From: a virus
DNA length: 64,000 nucleotides
IMG/VR virus record: IMGVR_UViG_3300021168_000003
Coordinates: 1 to 64,000 of that record
Strand: one strand, 5' to 3'
Part shown: in pieces, positions 32,093 to 39,800 of the stretch
Position numbering within the stretch: the first letter of the stretch is position 1
Layout of the letters: each line of letters begins with the position of its first letter
The notes under the pieces: generated by a model
Databases searched by the model: none
What the model saw: only the letters and a program-made list of their open reading frames with translations
What the model was told of the DNA's origin: nothing
Position numbers and translations under genes: made by a program

Positions 32093-32429
32093 GACCCCTG
32101 AAGTGCGGGCACTGCCGGCAGATCGTCCGCTGGTGGGCCAACTCTTCTTTAAGCGCCTCGACGGTCGAGCGCAACGCCTCTACCTCGTCAGTGAGGTCCT
32201 TGACCCGGTTGGCGTAGCCGTCCATCAGCAGCCTGAACCTGGCGGTCAGATCTTCTGCAGTGTGGTTGCTGTGGTCGACCCGCTCCTTGCGGTCGTCGTC
32301 AGCGCGCTTTACGGACGCGATCTTCTCGTTTGAGCGGGCCATCCGCTGGGCGGCGATCCAGCTCGCAAGGGCCGCCACCAGTGCGGGCAGGATGGTGGGC
32401 AGATAGGGAATGGTCGTAATGTCGAACAC
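32076..32429 (-). CDS. Membrane-anchored coiled-coil protein (spanin-like topology), 117 aa
   Basis: GTG start with GGGAG eight bases upstream. One N-terminal membrane helix (LPTILPALVAALASWIA) is followed by a basic stretch and a long coiled coil (DLTDEVEALRSTVEALKEEL) ending with CRQCPHF. This is the topology of an inner-membrane spanin, and the gene lies within 4 kb of holin and endolysin. The two cysteines might pair with a partner. The role is inferred from topology only. Confidence 0.5.
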   Translation of the reverse strand: MFDITTIPYLPTILPALVAALASWIAAQRMARSNEKIASVKRADDDRKERVDHSNHTAEDLTARFRLLMDGYANRVKDLTDEVEALRSTVEALKEELAHQRTICRQCPHFRGHDGTD

Positions 32430-32468
32430 GGTAAGGGCTCCCGCCGCAAGGAGGTGAACAGTGTCCTC

Positions 32469-32497
32469 AGCTTACCAAGCAGGTCAGTGTCACGCAA
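32469..32497 (-). promoter_or_regulatory. Promoter with GACACTGACC in the spacer, reading left
   Basis: Minus strand: TTGCGT (32497-32492), 17-bp spacer beginning GACACTGACC, TAAGCT (32474-32469). It would drive the 32076 and 30980 genes. Confidence 0.6.
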
Positions 32498-32942
32498 CCA
32501 CTTGGGGGTGCCTTGATGCCCACCGCTCAATTTTAGGGTCGATCGGCAGACCCTTCATCCTGTCCTTGAGGATCTCCTCCCAGACGTATCGTTTTGCTGA
32601 CTGGGTGGCGTAGCGCGGTACACTGAAGCCGCACTCGCGGAGCGCCTTGTGGGCGAACATCTCCGCTTCGTACTCATCGACGTGCGTAGGGTTCTTCGAG
32701 AAGCGATGCAGTTTGGCGTGGCCGACCTCGTGCAGGAAGACATAGAGGCTGAACGTGTCGCAGACGTAGGGGACGTAGATCGTCTTCTCACAGTACTCGC
32801 AAAGGCCTGATGCACCCCCTTGGTGGACGCCGCCCTGGACGACCTTCCACTTCCTTGGTGTGTAGGCGTGCATGATCTGCCGGGCCCGCACCGAACTGAC
32901 GAGGCTGACCCTCTCAGTGGTGACGTGCGAGCCCGTGGCCAT
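32490..32942 (-). CDS. Zinc-metallopeptidase-like protein, 150 aa
   Basis: ATG at 32942 overlaps the end region of the small lipoprotein gene; an upstream GTG at 32975 is possible. The motif FLHEVGHAKLH is an HExxH zinc site, and YEAEMFAHKALRE supplies a likely third ligand Glu downstream. A CEYCEKTIYVPYVC cysteine set precedes it. It resembles small gluzincins of the ImmA/SprT size. The substrate is unknown. Confidence 0.65.
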   Translation of the reverse strand: MATGSHVTTERVSLVSSVRARQIMHAYTPRKWKVVQGGVHQGGASGLCEYCEKTIYVPYVCDTFSLYVFLHEVGHAKLHRFSKNPTHVDEYEAEMFAHKALRECGFSVPRYATQSAKRYVWEEILKDRMKGLPIDPKIERWASRHPQVVA

Positions 32943-32943
32943 G

Positions 32944-33057
32944 TCAGTTGAAGGCGGAGGTGTTAACCCCAGCACAGCCGGTTAGGATTGCGATGCCGAC
33001 AACAGCCACGATCGCGATGACGACGAGGATCACGTAGTTGCGTGTGGGGGCGTCCAT
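32944..33057 (-). CDS. 37-residue lipobox peptide
   Basis: ATG at 33057 is one base after the stop of the 33059 gene, and its TGA immediately precedes the next ATG. The peptide has a hydrophobic helix ending AILTGC-AG (lipobox, Cys28) and an 8-residue mature end. It could be an outer-membrane spanin partner for the 32076 protein or an entericidin-like lipoprotein. The N-terminus has only one Arg, so export is not certain. Confidence 0.5.
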   Translation of the reverse strand: MDAPTRNYVILVVIAIVAVVGIAILTGCAGVNTSAFN

Positions 33058-33058
33058 A

Positions 33059-33535
33059 TCAGACCTTCTCAGTGCAATCCTGCCTGGCGAGATCGTCAGT
33101 GCCGATCCCACGCATCTCGAACGACATCAAAGCTAGCGCATTCCAGGCCACCAGCGCAAGGTGGTGACACCCTGTGCCAGGCTGGCCACTGTCGTCAGTG
33201 ATGTCGAGCTCCTCGCCACGCCGCCATTTGTTCAGGTGGCGCATGAGTGGGCCGAGGACTTTGGAGTAGTCCATGCCCTTCTCCCAGTTACGAGGCTCGT
33301 ACTTATTCGCTCCAGCCGTCAGAATTTTGCCTAGCTCGAGATCCCACTCCGGGGGCATGAGGTCCATGCGGACCTTGCCAGTGTCGTAGCGGAGGCCCTT
33401 GTTCGCATCAGTGCACGCCTCAACCATCTCTTTTGCGTTGGCCCACGCGATGCCGGCCGCTTTTTTGGCTTCCATCTCCAAGTAATCCCTGAACTTCGGC
33501 GTCTGGGGCTCGTCAGTCCAATCTCCGATCCTCAC
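33059..33535 (-). CDS. dATP/dGTP diphosphohydrolase-like protein (PF18909 type)
   Basis: A 158-residue product. The core KGLRYDTGKVRMDLMPPEW, LTAGANKYEPRNWEKG, LMRHLNKWRRGEE, and TGCHHLALVAWNALAL matches the N-terminal dATP/dGTP diphosphohydrolase family that includes MazZ of Z-genome phages. No PurZ is visible, so it probably adjusts nucleotide pools without base replacement. It overlaps the next gene by four bases. Confidence 0.7.
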   Translation of the reverse strand: MRIGDWTDEPQTPKFRDYLEMEAKKAAGIAWANAKEMVEACTDANKGLRYDTGKVRMDLMPPEWDLELGKILTAGANKYEPRNWEKGMDYSKVLGPLMRHLNKWRRGEELDITDDSGQPGTGCHHLALVAWNALALMSFEMRGIGTDDLARQDCTEKV

Positions 33536-33840
33536 AGGAACGCCTCCACGTCGCCAGTGTCGATGCCGATCGCTAGGGCGGTGGCGAACTCGGCCTGCGC
33601 GCCTCGGCTACCCCTCCAGCCTGGGAGGAGTGCTAACGCCTCGGCGTGCTCGCATATCCACGCGAGATCGACGGTGAGCGCCTCGCGGCGCGTGACGTCC
33701 TCCGAAGGCTTGCCGAAGTTCGTCTCGGCGGGGTTGAACACTTCGTGACCAGCCAAGCGCAACTGCATGGCGGCCTCGTCGAACGCTGGAAAGTTTAGGT
33801 CGGCCCAGCCTGTCATCGGCCCGGCGAGGTAGATTTTCAT
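33532..33840 (-). CDS. DUF4406 / deoxyribosyltransferase-like protein, 102 aa
   Basis: The start MKIYLAGPMTGWADLNFPAFDEAA, then GHEVFNPAE, matches the DUF4406 branch of nucleoside 2-deoxyribosyltransferase-like folds. A LPGWRGSRGAQAEFATA segment supplies the ligand loop. It probably acts on nucleosides or nucleotides with the 33059 product. Confidence 0.75.
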   Translation of the reverse strand: MKIYLAGPMTGWADLNFPAFDEAAMQLRLAGHEVFNPAETNFGKPSEDVTRREALTVDLAWICEHAEALALLPGWRGSRGAQAEFATALAIGIDTGDVEAFL

Positions 33841-33856
33841 CGGTTCACTCCGTTGA

Positions 33857-35032
33857 TCAGACTGGGACGTATTGACGATGGCGCTGGCCAGTCTCCGCGC
33901 TGTAGGTGATCGAGGTCAGTTCGTGTCCTGAGCGCCACCCCCCGGTGTGTGCGTAGTTGTCCCCCGGTGTCGGGGTCCTGAGCGTCTCCCAGCGGCAGCG
34001 CAACGCCTCGCCGGAGCGCTCCTTGTGGATGTGACCTGAGAACGCATACCTATGCTCGGTGCGGCCCCAGACGTCCCTGTGGTCAGCCGCCATGAGCCCC
34101 GGCAAGCTGTCCGGCTTGACCTTGTGCCCGTGGTTGGCGAACAGGAACACCTTGCCGAACTCGTAGTGCCAGAAGTCACCTGGATCGATGTCGATGTCGA
34201 CGCGCGGGTTGTTCTCGAAGAACTCCGACAGCGCGATCGAGAGCCACATCTGCGCCTCCGGATCGTGGTTGCCGCGGAGCCCTCGGTAGATGACTTTCTC
34301 GTGGCGCTGGAGCGCGAGCTCGATCATCGCCTTGCGGATCTTGACGGCGGCCTTGATGACCTTCGGGAAGCGCCCGTCCACGTCCAGCCGGTGCTTGTGC
34401 ATCGGTGTGGCATTGGTCTGGTCGTTCATATGGAACTGGTCGCCGAGGTCCAGCAGGATCGCGGTGTGAGTGGGCGGCGTAAGTTGGATCAGCTCCGCCG
34501 TGGCGGTGAGCAGTTCACGTTGAGCGATGGCGAGATCCCAGTCGCGCTCGCTGTCTCGACGCCAAGCCAGGAGACCCAAGTGGAGATCTGCGGTGGGGTA
34601 GAGAGCCAGTCTAGTGGCGTCGCAGCCGGTAGGTGATACGAGGATCTCAGATTGCCCTCGCCAGTCAGCGACCATCTCAAGGACGGCTTCGCGGGCGAGT
34701 TGGGTGCCAGGGGACAGCTTGGTCTTGTACCAGCTGTCTCCGATCTTGAGGGAGGTGCGCTCAAGGATGTGCCCTTCCGGAAGTTCTAGTTCTGCCTCAG
34801 GTTGTTCAGGCCGCGTGGTGATATATCCATCATCGGTCTTTGTTGTGATCTTGGTGATCTCGAAACCGGGGAGGACTGGCTTGAAGCCTAGGTCACCGCC
34901 TCGGGCTGCGCCTTTGAGATGCGCGTTGACCGTGGACGCCGAAATGCCCAGCTCGTGCGCGATCGCGGGTTGGGTCATGCCCTCCTGACGGAGCGAGATG
35001 ATCTTGGATATAGTGGCCGCGTCGAGTGCCAT
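33857..35032 (-). CDS. HTH-fused metallophosphoesterase, 391 aa
   Basis: ATG at 35032 is chosen because AGGAGG lies five bases upstream. Residues ~8-45 form an HTH (LRQEGMTQPAIAHELGISAST). From ~145 a calcineurin-like fold carries all metal motifs: DLHLG, LDLGDQF, RGNHD, ANHGH and GHIH. The HTH may act as a processivity or DNA-docking module for a nuclease/phosphatase. It sits directly behind the holin gene. Confidence 0.8.
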   Translation of the reverse strand: MALDAATISKIISLRQEGMTQPAIAHELGISASTVNAHLKGAARGGDLGFKPVLPGFEITKITTKTDDGYITTRPEQPEAELELPEGHILERTSLKIGDSWYKTKLSPGTQLAREAVLEMVADWRGQSEILVSPTGCDATRLALYPTADLHLGLLAWRRDSERDWDLAIAQRELLTATAELIQLTPPTHTAILLDLGDQFHMNDQTNATPMHKHRLDVDGRFPKVIKAAVKIRKAMIELALQRHEKVIYRGLRGNHDPEAQMWLSIALSEFFENNPRVDIDIDPGDFWHYEFGKVFLFANHGHKVKPDSLPGLMAADHRDVWGRTEHRYAFSGHIHKERSGEALRCRWETLRTPTPGDNYAHTGGWRSGHELTSITYSAETGQRHRQYVPV

Positions 35033-35046
35033 CGTAGCCTCCTGGG

Positions 35047-35493
35047 TTACGCGGCCGACTTGAGCCACTTCGTCAAGTTACCTGTCCCTTGTCCGACAGT
35101 GTGGACGAGGAAGAAACTGGCAATTATGTACCACTCGAACTGGTCGTACGGCTGTGGCAGCTTCGGGACGCCGAGCACAGAGTGTCCGAACAGGAACGCC
35201 GACGCGAAGATCGTGTCGAGCGTAATGAGGGTAAAGTGTAGGGCAGTAGGTAGACCGACGAATAGGGTGATGACCCTGTAGGTGAACGAGCCATAAACTT
35301 GAACCTTAAGTGCATCTATTTGAACCTCTGAGGTGGCCATCGAGACGAAGGCCTTGGTGTCTTCCTGCATGGCGACCGCAGCTCCGGCTTCCTTCGAGGA
35401 GGCCAGCGCGGTCTTGTAGGTCAGCCACTGCTTGAAGAAGCTCTGCAGGACGCCGCCGAAGAGCCAGTTGATGATAGGCATCAGGAACGGCAT
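35047..35493 (-). CDS. Holin-like membrane protein, 148 aa
   Basis: A hydrophobic N-terminal segment (LMPIINWLFGGVLQSFF) and two later membrane helices (VITLFVGLPTALHFTLITL and WYIIASFFLVHTV) flank a polar central helix. The start abuts the endolysin stop. Three-segment layout and position suggest a holin of the GTA/3-TM type, though the middle helix is long and polar. Confidence 0.65.
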   Translation of the reverse strand: MPFLMPIINWLFGGVLQSFFKQWLTYKTALASSKEAGAAVAMQEDTKAFVSMATSEVQIDALKVQVYGSFTYRVITLFVGLPTALHFTLITLDTIFASAFLFGHSVLGVPKLPQPYDQFEWYIIASFFLVHTVGQGTGNLTKWLKSAA

Positions 35494-36423
35494 TTACGCA
35501 GCCTTCGGCATGAGGACGTTGACGGCCGGCGGGGCGGCGTCGTTGACGACGACCTGCGGATGACCGGCGTCCGCGTCGATGTTCACTGCTGCGGTAGAGG
35601 AGCCGGACATCGCGGCAGCGCGGGCGTCGGCGATCACCTTGACCGTTAGGCTGGCGACTGCACTGACAGCAGCCAAGCCGCCGAGGACGTACCCGAAATA
35701 CTTGAAGTGCGGGAGCGCGGTCTGGACCGGCGCGAGGTTGGCGGAGGCGCTGGTGGCGATCGCGCCGGCCGAGGAGGCGGCCGTCGTCGCATGCGTAGCA
35801 ACGAGGCTGAGCTTCGAGACCTTGACGTCAGTGACCGGGGCCTTGCGGTGGCCGCCGGCCGCCGACACGTCTACCGGATGCGGGGCGGGTGCCCCGGCCG
35901 CCCAGGCGTCACCCGTCTTCATGACGTTGGCGATGCGGGCGTTCCAGCCGTTGCCGAACTCGGACCAGGTCCTGAGGGAGTGGAGGGTGGCCAGTCGGCG
36001 CGCGCAATAGGCTCCAATCAGAGCCTCGACATCGCCGAAATCCTCAATCGCTTGAAGGGTCTTGGAGCCGATGATACCGTCGATTGCCCCTGGAAACTTG
36101 GTCCCGAGAGCATGCTGCAGCCACTTGCCTGACTGGCCTGGGCCGGAGTTCACGCCGCCGTCGAAGACGCACAGATCGAGGCCGGCCGGCAGGTCGTCGC
36201 CACGCACGGCGTCCCAGTACTTGAGCTTGTAGATAGTGCTGACTTCGTCGAGGGTGATCGAGTAGACGTCGGCCGCAGACATGCCGTTCTCACGCAGATA
36301 GGCGTTGAACGTGATCTGGGTGACGCCCTTGTTCGTGCGCCCGCCCGGGTCGCGGGGGTTGTCGACCTTGCCACCTTCGTAGACGAGGATGCGGGGGAGC
36401 GCCTTGGCGAAATCGGCCTGCAT
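35494..36423 (-). CDS. Endolysin: GH108 muramidase with C-terminal membrane segment
   Basis: A 309-residue product. Residues ~1-90 contain the GH108 active site RILVYEGGKVDNPRDPGG (Glu in VYEGG) and a GVTQITFNAYL stretch. Residues ~95-165 match the peptidoglycan-binding partner domain (LDLCVFDGGVNSG, DGIIGSKTLQAI). After a linker an uncommon hydrophobic helix (YFGYVLGGLAAVSAVASL) precedes a polar tail. Membrane tethering would be an atypical way to hold the enzyme before release. Driven by the promoter at 36455. Confidence 0.85.
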   Translation of the reverse strand: MQADFAKALPRILVYEGGKVDNPRDPGGRTNKGVTQITFNAYLRENGMSAADVYSITLDEVSTIYKLKYWDAVRGDDLPAGLDLCVFDGGVNSGPGQSGKWLQHALGTKFPGAIDGIIGSKTLQAIEDFGDVEALIGAYCARRLATLHSLRTWSEFGNGWNARIANVMKTGDAWAAGAPAPHPVDVSAAGGHRKAPVTDVKVSKLSLVATHATTAASSAGAIATSASANLAPVQTALPHFKYFGYVLGGLAAVSAVASLTVKVIADARAAAMSGSSTAAVNIDADAGHPQVVVNDAAPPAVNVLMPKAA

Positions 36424-36454
36424 GGTTCATTGTCCCTGTCGGTACACTGACAGG

Positions 36455-36483
36455 GAGATAGCACTGACATCCCAGGTTTACAA
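36455..36483 (-). promoter_or_regulatory. Endolysin promoter with two TGTCAGTG copies, reading left
   Basis: Minus strand: TTGTAA (36483-36478), 17-bp spacer containing ATGTCAGTGC, TATCTC (36460-36455). A second exact octamer lies just downstream at 36452-36445, 17 bp from the first. Confidence 0.7.
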
Positions 36484-36494
36484 GGGGTGCGCGG

Positions 36495-36824
36495 TCACCT
36501 GTAGTAGGAGACGTTCACAATCGGAGAGCCTGAAACCAAAATGAAGCGGATCGCTGTGAGGTCGCCGGCATAGAGGAACGGGGTGAGCGCAGCCGGCTGG
36601 ATCATGCCGATCGTCGCCGTTGGTGCGGTACCATCGTCACGCCACGACACGGCCGCTGTCTGGACTGAGATCCGCGCATAGCGCGCGCCCACCGGGATCG
36701 CCTGGAGGCCATAGGAAGCCGCGAGGTTGGCGGCGCTGAGCGACTCAAAGCCGAGCGGCAGCTCGAGATACGGGCTACCGAGTGGGCTGGGGGTCGATCC
36801 GAGAGGTTGTTTTGCGACGGTCAT
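36495..36824 (-). CDS. Small virion protein, 109 aa
   Basis: ATG with AGGAG upstream. The product has strand-rich pattern (ARYARISVQTAAVSWRDDG, TAIRFILVSGSPIVNVSYYR), like small phage proteins of the tail or head decoration. It precedes the lysis genes. Confidence 0.6.
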   Translation of the reverse strand: MTVAKQPLGSTPSPLGSPYLELPLGFESLSAANLAASYGLQAIPVGARYARISVQTAAVSWRDDGTAPTATIGMIQPAALTPFLYAGDLTAIRFILVSGSPIVNVSYYR

Positions 36825-36845
36825 GAGGGGCTCCTGTCAGGAACT

Positions 36846-36874
36846 TGTCTACACTGATCTGACTACGGCTGCAA
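36846..36874 (-). promoter_or_regulatory. Promoter with ATCAGTG next to the -10, reading left
   Basis: Minus strand: TTGCAG (36874-36869), 17-bp spacer ending GATCAGTG, TAGACA (36851-36846). It drives the 36495 gene. The -35 lies in the last codons of the giant gene. Confidence 0.55.
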
Positions 36875-39800
36875 CATGCCGCCGCTGAAGAACTTGCGTT
36901 CGGTGACGTTGTTAGGCCGGATGCCCATCGGCGCGCCGAGCGCCTTGGCCTCCGCGGCCTCGCGTAGATGCGTGTCGAGGTAGCGCCCCAGATCGGCGAT
37001 CGGCGGCTTCATGCCGGGCCACTCGTGCTGGTAGTCAGTGGACTGCTGCTCCCAGTACTTCATGGCGGCAGGATCGTGCAGCTGCTCGGCCTTGGCCAGA
37101 TGCTGTGTGATGTTCTGCGACTGGTACTGCCGGCGAGCTTCCAACCCACTGAGAACGTTCTTGTTCATCTGCATGGTGGCGACCTTGGTCGGGTCGAACC
37201 CCATCGCCTCGAGGGCCAGATCGATGCCCCTCGGCGTGATGCCTAGCGGCGTGCCGCCCTTGTCGCGGTAGCCGTAGAGCTTGTCGCGCAGGGCCTCGAT
37301 CGGACCCTTGAGAGCTTCGGGGGCCATCTTGACCGCGCCGTTGACGTAGTCGCCGTTGGCCATGTCGCGGGCACCCAGGCCCCAGTTCATAGCGAGGCCA
37401 ACCGAGGAGCCTGCCAGGTTCTTCAGCCAATCCTTCTCGGCGTCTTCGAACTTGCGCTTCTCCGACCACATCATGAGCAGGTCACTGCCGGGTGCGATCT
37501 TCTGGTCGCCGAGGTGGGACAGGTCGACGCCCAGCGCCGCGGGTATCCCGCGCGCCATGGCGATGCCTGCCGTCTTGCCGTAGGTCAACGCCAGGTAGTG
37601 GCGGAAGGAGCCCATGATGTCGTGGGTGGGTGAGCCTGTGAGCTCGTCAGCCATCTTGTCATAGACGGACGCGAACACGGCGGCCATCGGCATGCCCATC
37701 GCGCCGGCCAGCACCGTTGTCGCGGCAAGGTGAGCGGCGAGGAACTTGCCCGCCTCGACCTTGTCCTGCGCGGTCTCACCGGCGAACATCTGGTGGAACT
37801 CGCGGATGAGCTTCTCTGTGGCCTTCGTCCGGTAGGACATGAACTGGTTGATCAGCGGCGAGAAGTCGCCGAACATGCCCGAGCGGGTGAGTTGGCGCGG
37901 GGCGTTCTCCGCGGAATAGTCGAACTGAGCGCCCTTGATCTTCTTGGCGGCGAAATCGAGCAGCGGGCCGTCCTTGGCCTCACCGCGCCACAGCGCTCGG
38001 GCGGCGAGCGCCAGCTTGATGCGGGGCTGCACTTCGGCGTAGCGCCCCATGGCGGTCGACATGTTGGCGATCTTCGCGCGGAGGCCTTCGCCTTCTTCGC
38101 TGAACATGGACTGCGTCAGCGCGCCGTGCGTCATCGCCCCCATGTTGTCGAGGGCGGTCAGGTATTCTGCATCCTTCTCGGACACTCCACCTTTCTCTAG
38201 GGTGCTCTTGCGCATGCCTGCGAACGACCAGTCAGGGTCCTTCGTCATCGCGCGCATGACCTTGATCGACGGCAGTTCGGCCTTGGCCAGCTCTCGCGCC
38301 GACGCGGCCATGCCGTGTGTCTTGCCAAGCTCGCCCCAGCTGTAGGTCCAGTCCTGAGCGTGCAGCGTGACGAAGTAGGCCGGGTTGAAGCCGATCTCGG
38401 ACGCGCGGGTAATCCACGTCAGCGCGTTGACGAGTCCGTTCGGCTTGGTCGTCGGGCGGCGCGTCTCGCGGTTCATCAGCTCGGTGACCGCGTCCTGCGC
38501 GGTTTTCCTGTCGGCGGGTGTCACCGCCTCGTTCTCATTGAGCGACCGCATGTCATCGCGCATGCCAGAGATGGCCGCGCCCTTATCGTCCGCGGTGCCT
38601 TGGCGAGCCAGCATCGCCGACACGTTGGCGTCGGTGTCGCGGGCTTGGCGGCCGACATCCATGGCCATGCCCTGAACGTCTTTGCGCTCAGCGTTGATCT
38701 TGGTAGGCGAGCTGTCCGAGAGCATGTCCATCAGGTCACGCGTCATGTCCTGAGCGCTCTTATTCCAAGCTGCCATGAACTCTGCCTTAGCAGTAGGGTC
38801 CATGTCGTCCGGCAGCGTGGGCTTGTTGGCCTCGATCGTCGAGATGACGTCCTGCATAAACTTGGGCGCGACACCGTGGTGGACCGCTTGTTCTGCTGAG
38901 CCGGAACTAACCGGATCGTCTGCGCTGAGGTGACCTTGCTTCTGCAAGTCACGGAACGCAGCTTCCAGCCGCTGAACTTTATCGAGACTATCAGTCTTAA
39001 TGTACATCTTGTTGTTGCCGTTGGCGCGGTCGATGATGCTATCGCCGAAGCCGTCCTTCTCCAGACGTGCGTTAATCGCGGCGACTGCGGCGGCCTTGGG
39101 CAAGCCAGTCTCGTCAGGGGCGATCGTGCCGGCGGCGAAGAAGTTGCCGTTGCCACGGCCGGCGCGGAAGTAGGGCACCCCGTCGAAACTCTTCTTGAGT
39201 GCGTCAGCACCGTCCACCCAGCGCTCGAGGCTCTCGACCTTGTCGCGCGCCGCCTGGCTGGCCTTCGTCATGTCGCCGCCAGGAGCCATCACTTTTTCGG
39301 CGTTGGCCGCGGCGCTCACGGTGGCCATGCGCTTGTCGATCTCGTCGGTCCAGAATTTCTTCGATAGCGCGGGGGCGTCGTGCGCCTCCATGCCAGCCTT
39401 GGACATCTGGTAGTCGCGCGCGGGGTTGTTCTCGAACCCGGCGGTCAGTTCTGGGTGCAGGAACTTCATGGTCCTGTCTAGGGCCATCGCGAAGCTGGCG
39501 GCCTTGCTCGCCTGGTTCGTGTCAACGCGCATCTGGAACGCAGCCTTGGCGGCGGGGCTCAGGCCGTTGTAGGTGCGGTACGCGTCGTTGGCCGCGCGCA
39601 GAAGTTCCGGCGCGTTGGGCTGGCGCATGAGCTCGGGGTTCATCTGCGCGGGCGGCTTGCGTGGGTCGATGCCGAAATAGGTCGCAGCCGCGGCTGCATC
39701 GTGCCCGGCGCGCTCGGCTCCAGTCAGCGCCATGTAGGCGTTGTGCGCCACGGCGCGCGACTTGTTCCAAGCGTTCTTCTGATTACTCTCGGTCTCGACA

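Noticed and set aside
33059-33535. Z-genome (2-aminoadenine) pathway
   Set aside because: Only the MazZ-like family member is seen; no PurZ and no special polymerase, so base replacement is not supported.
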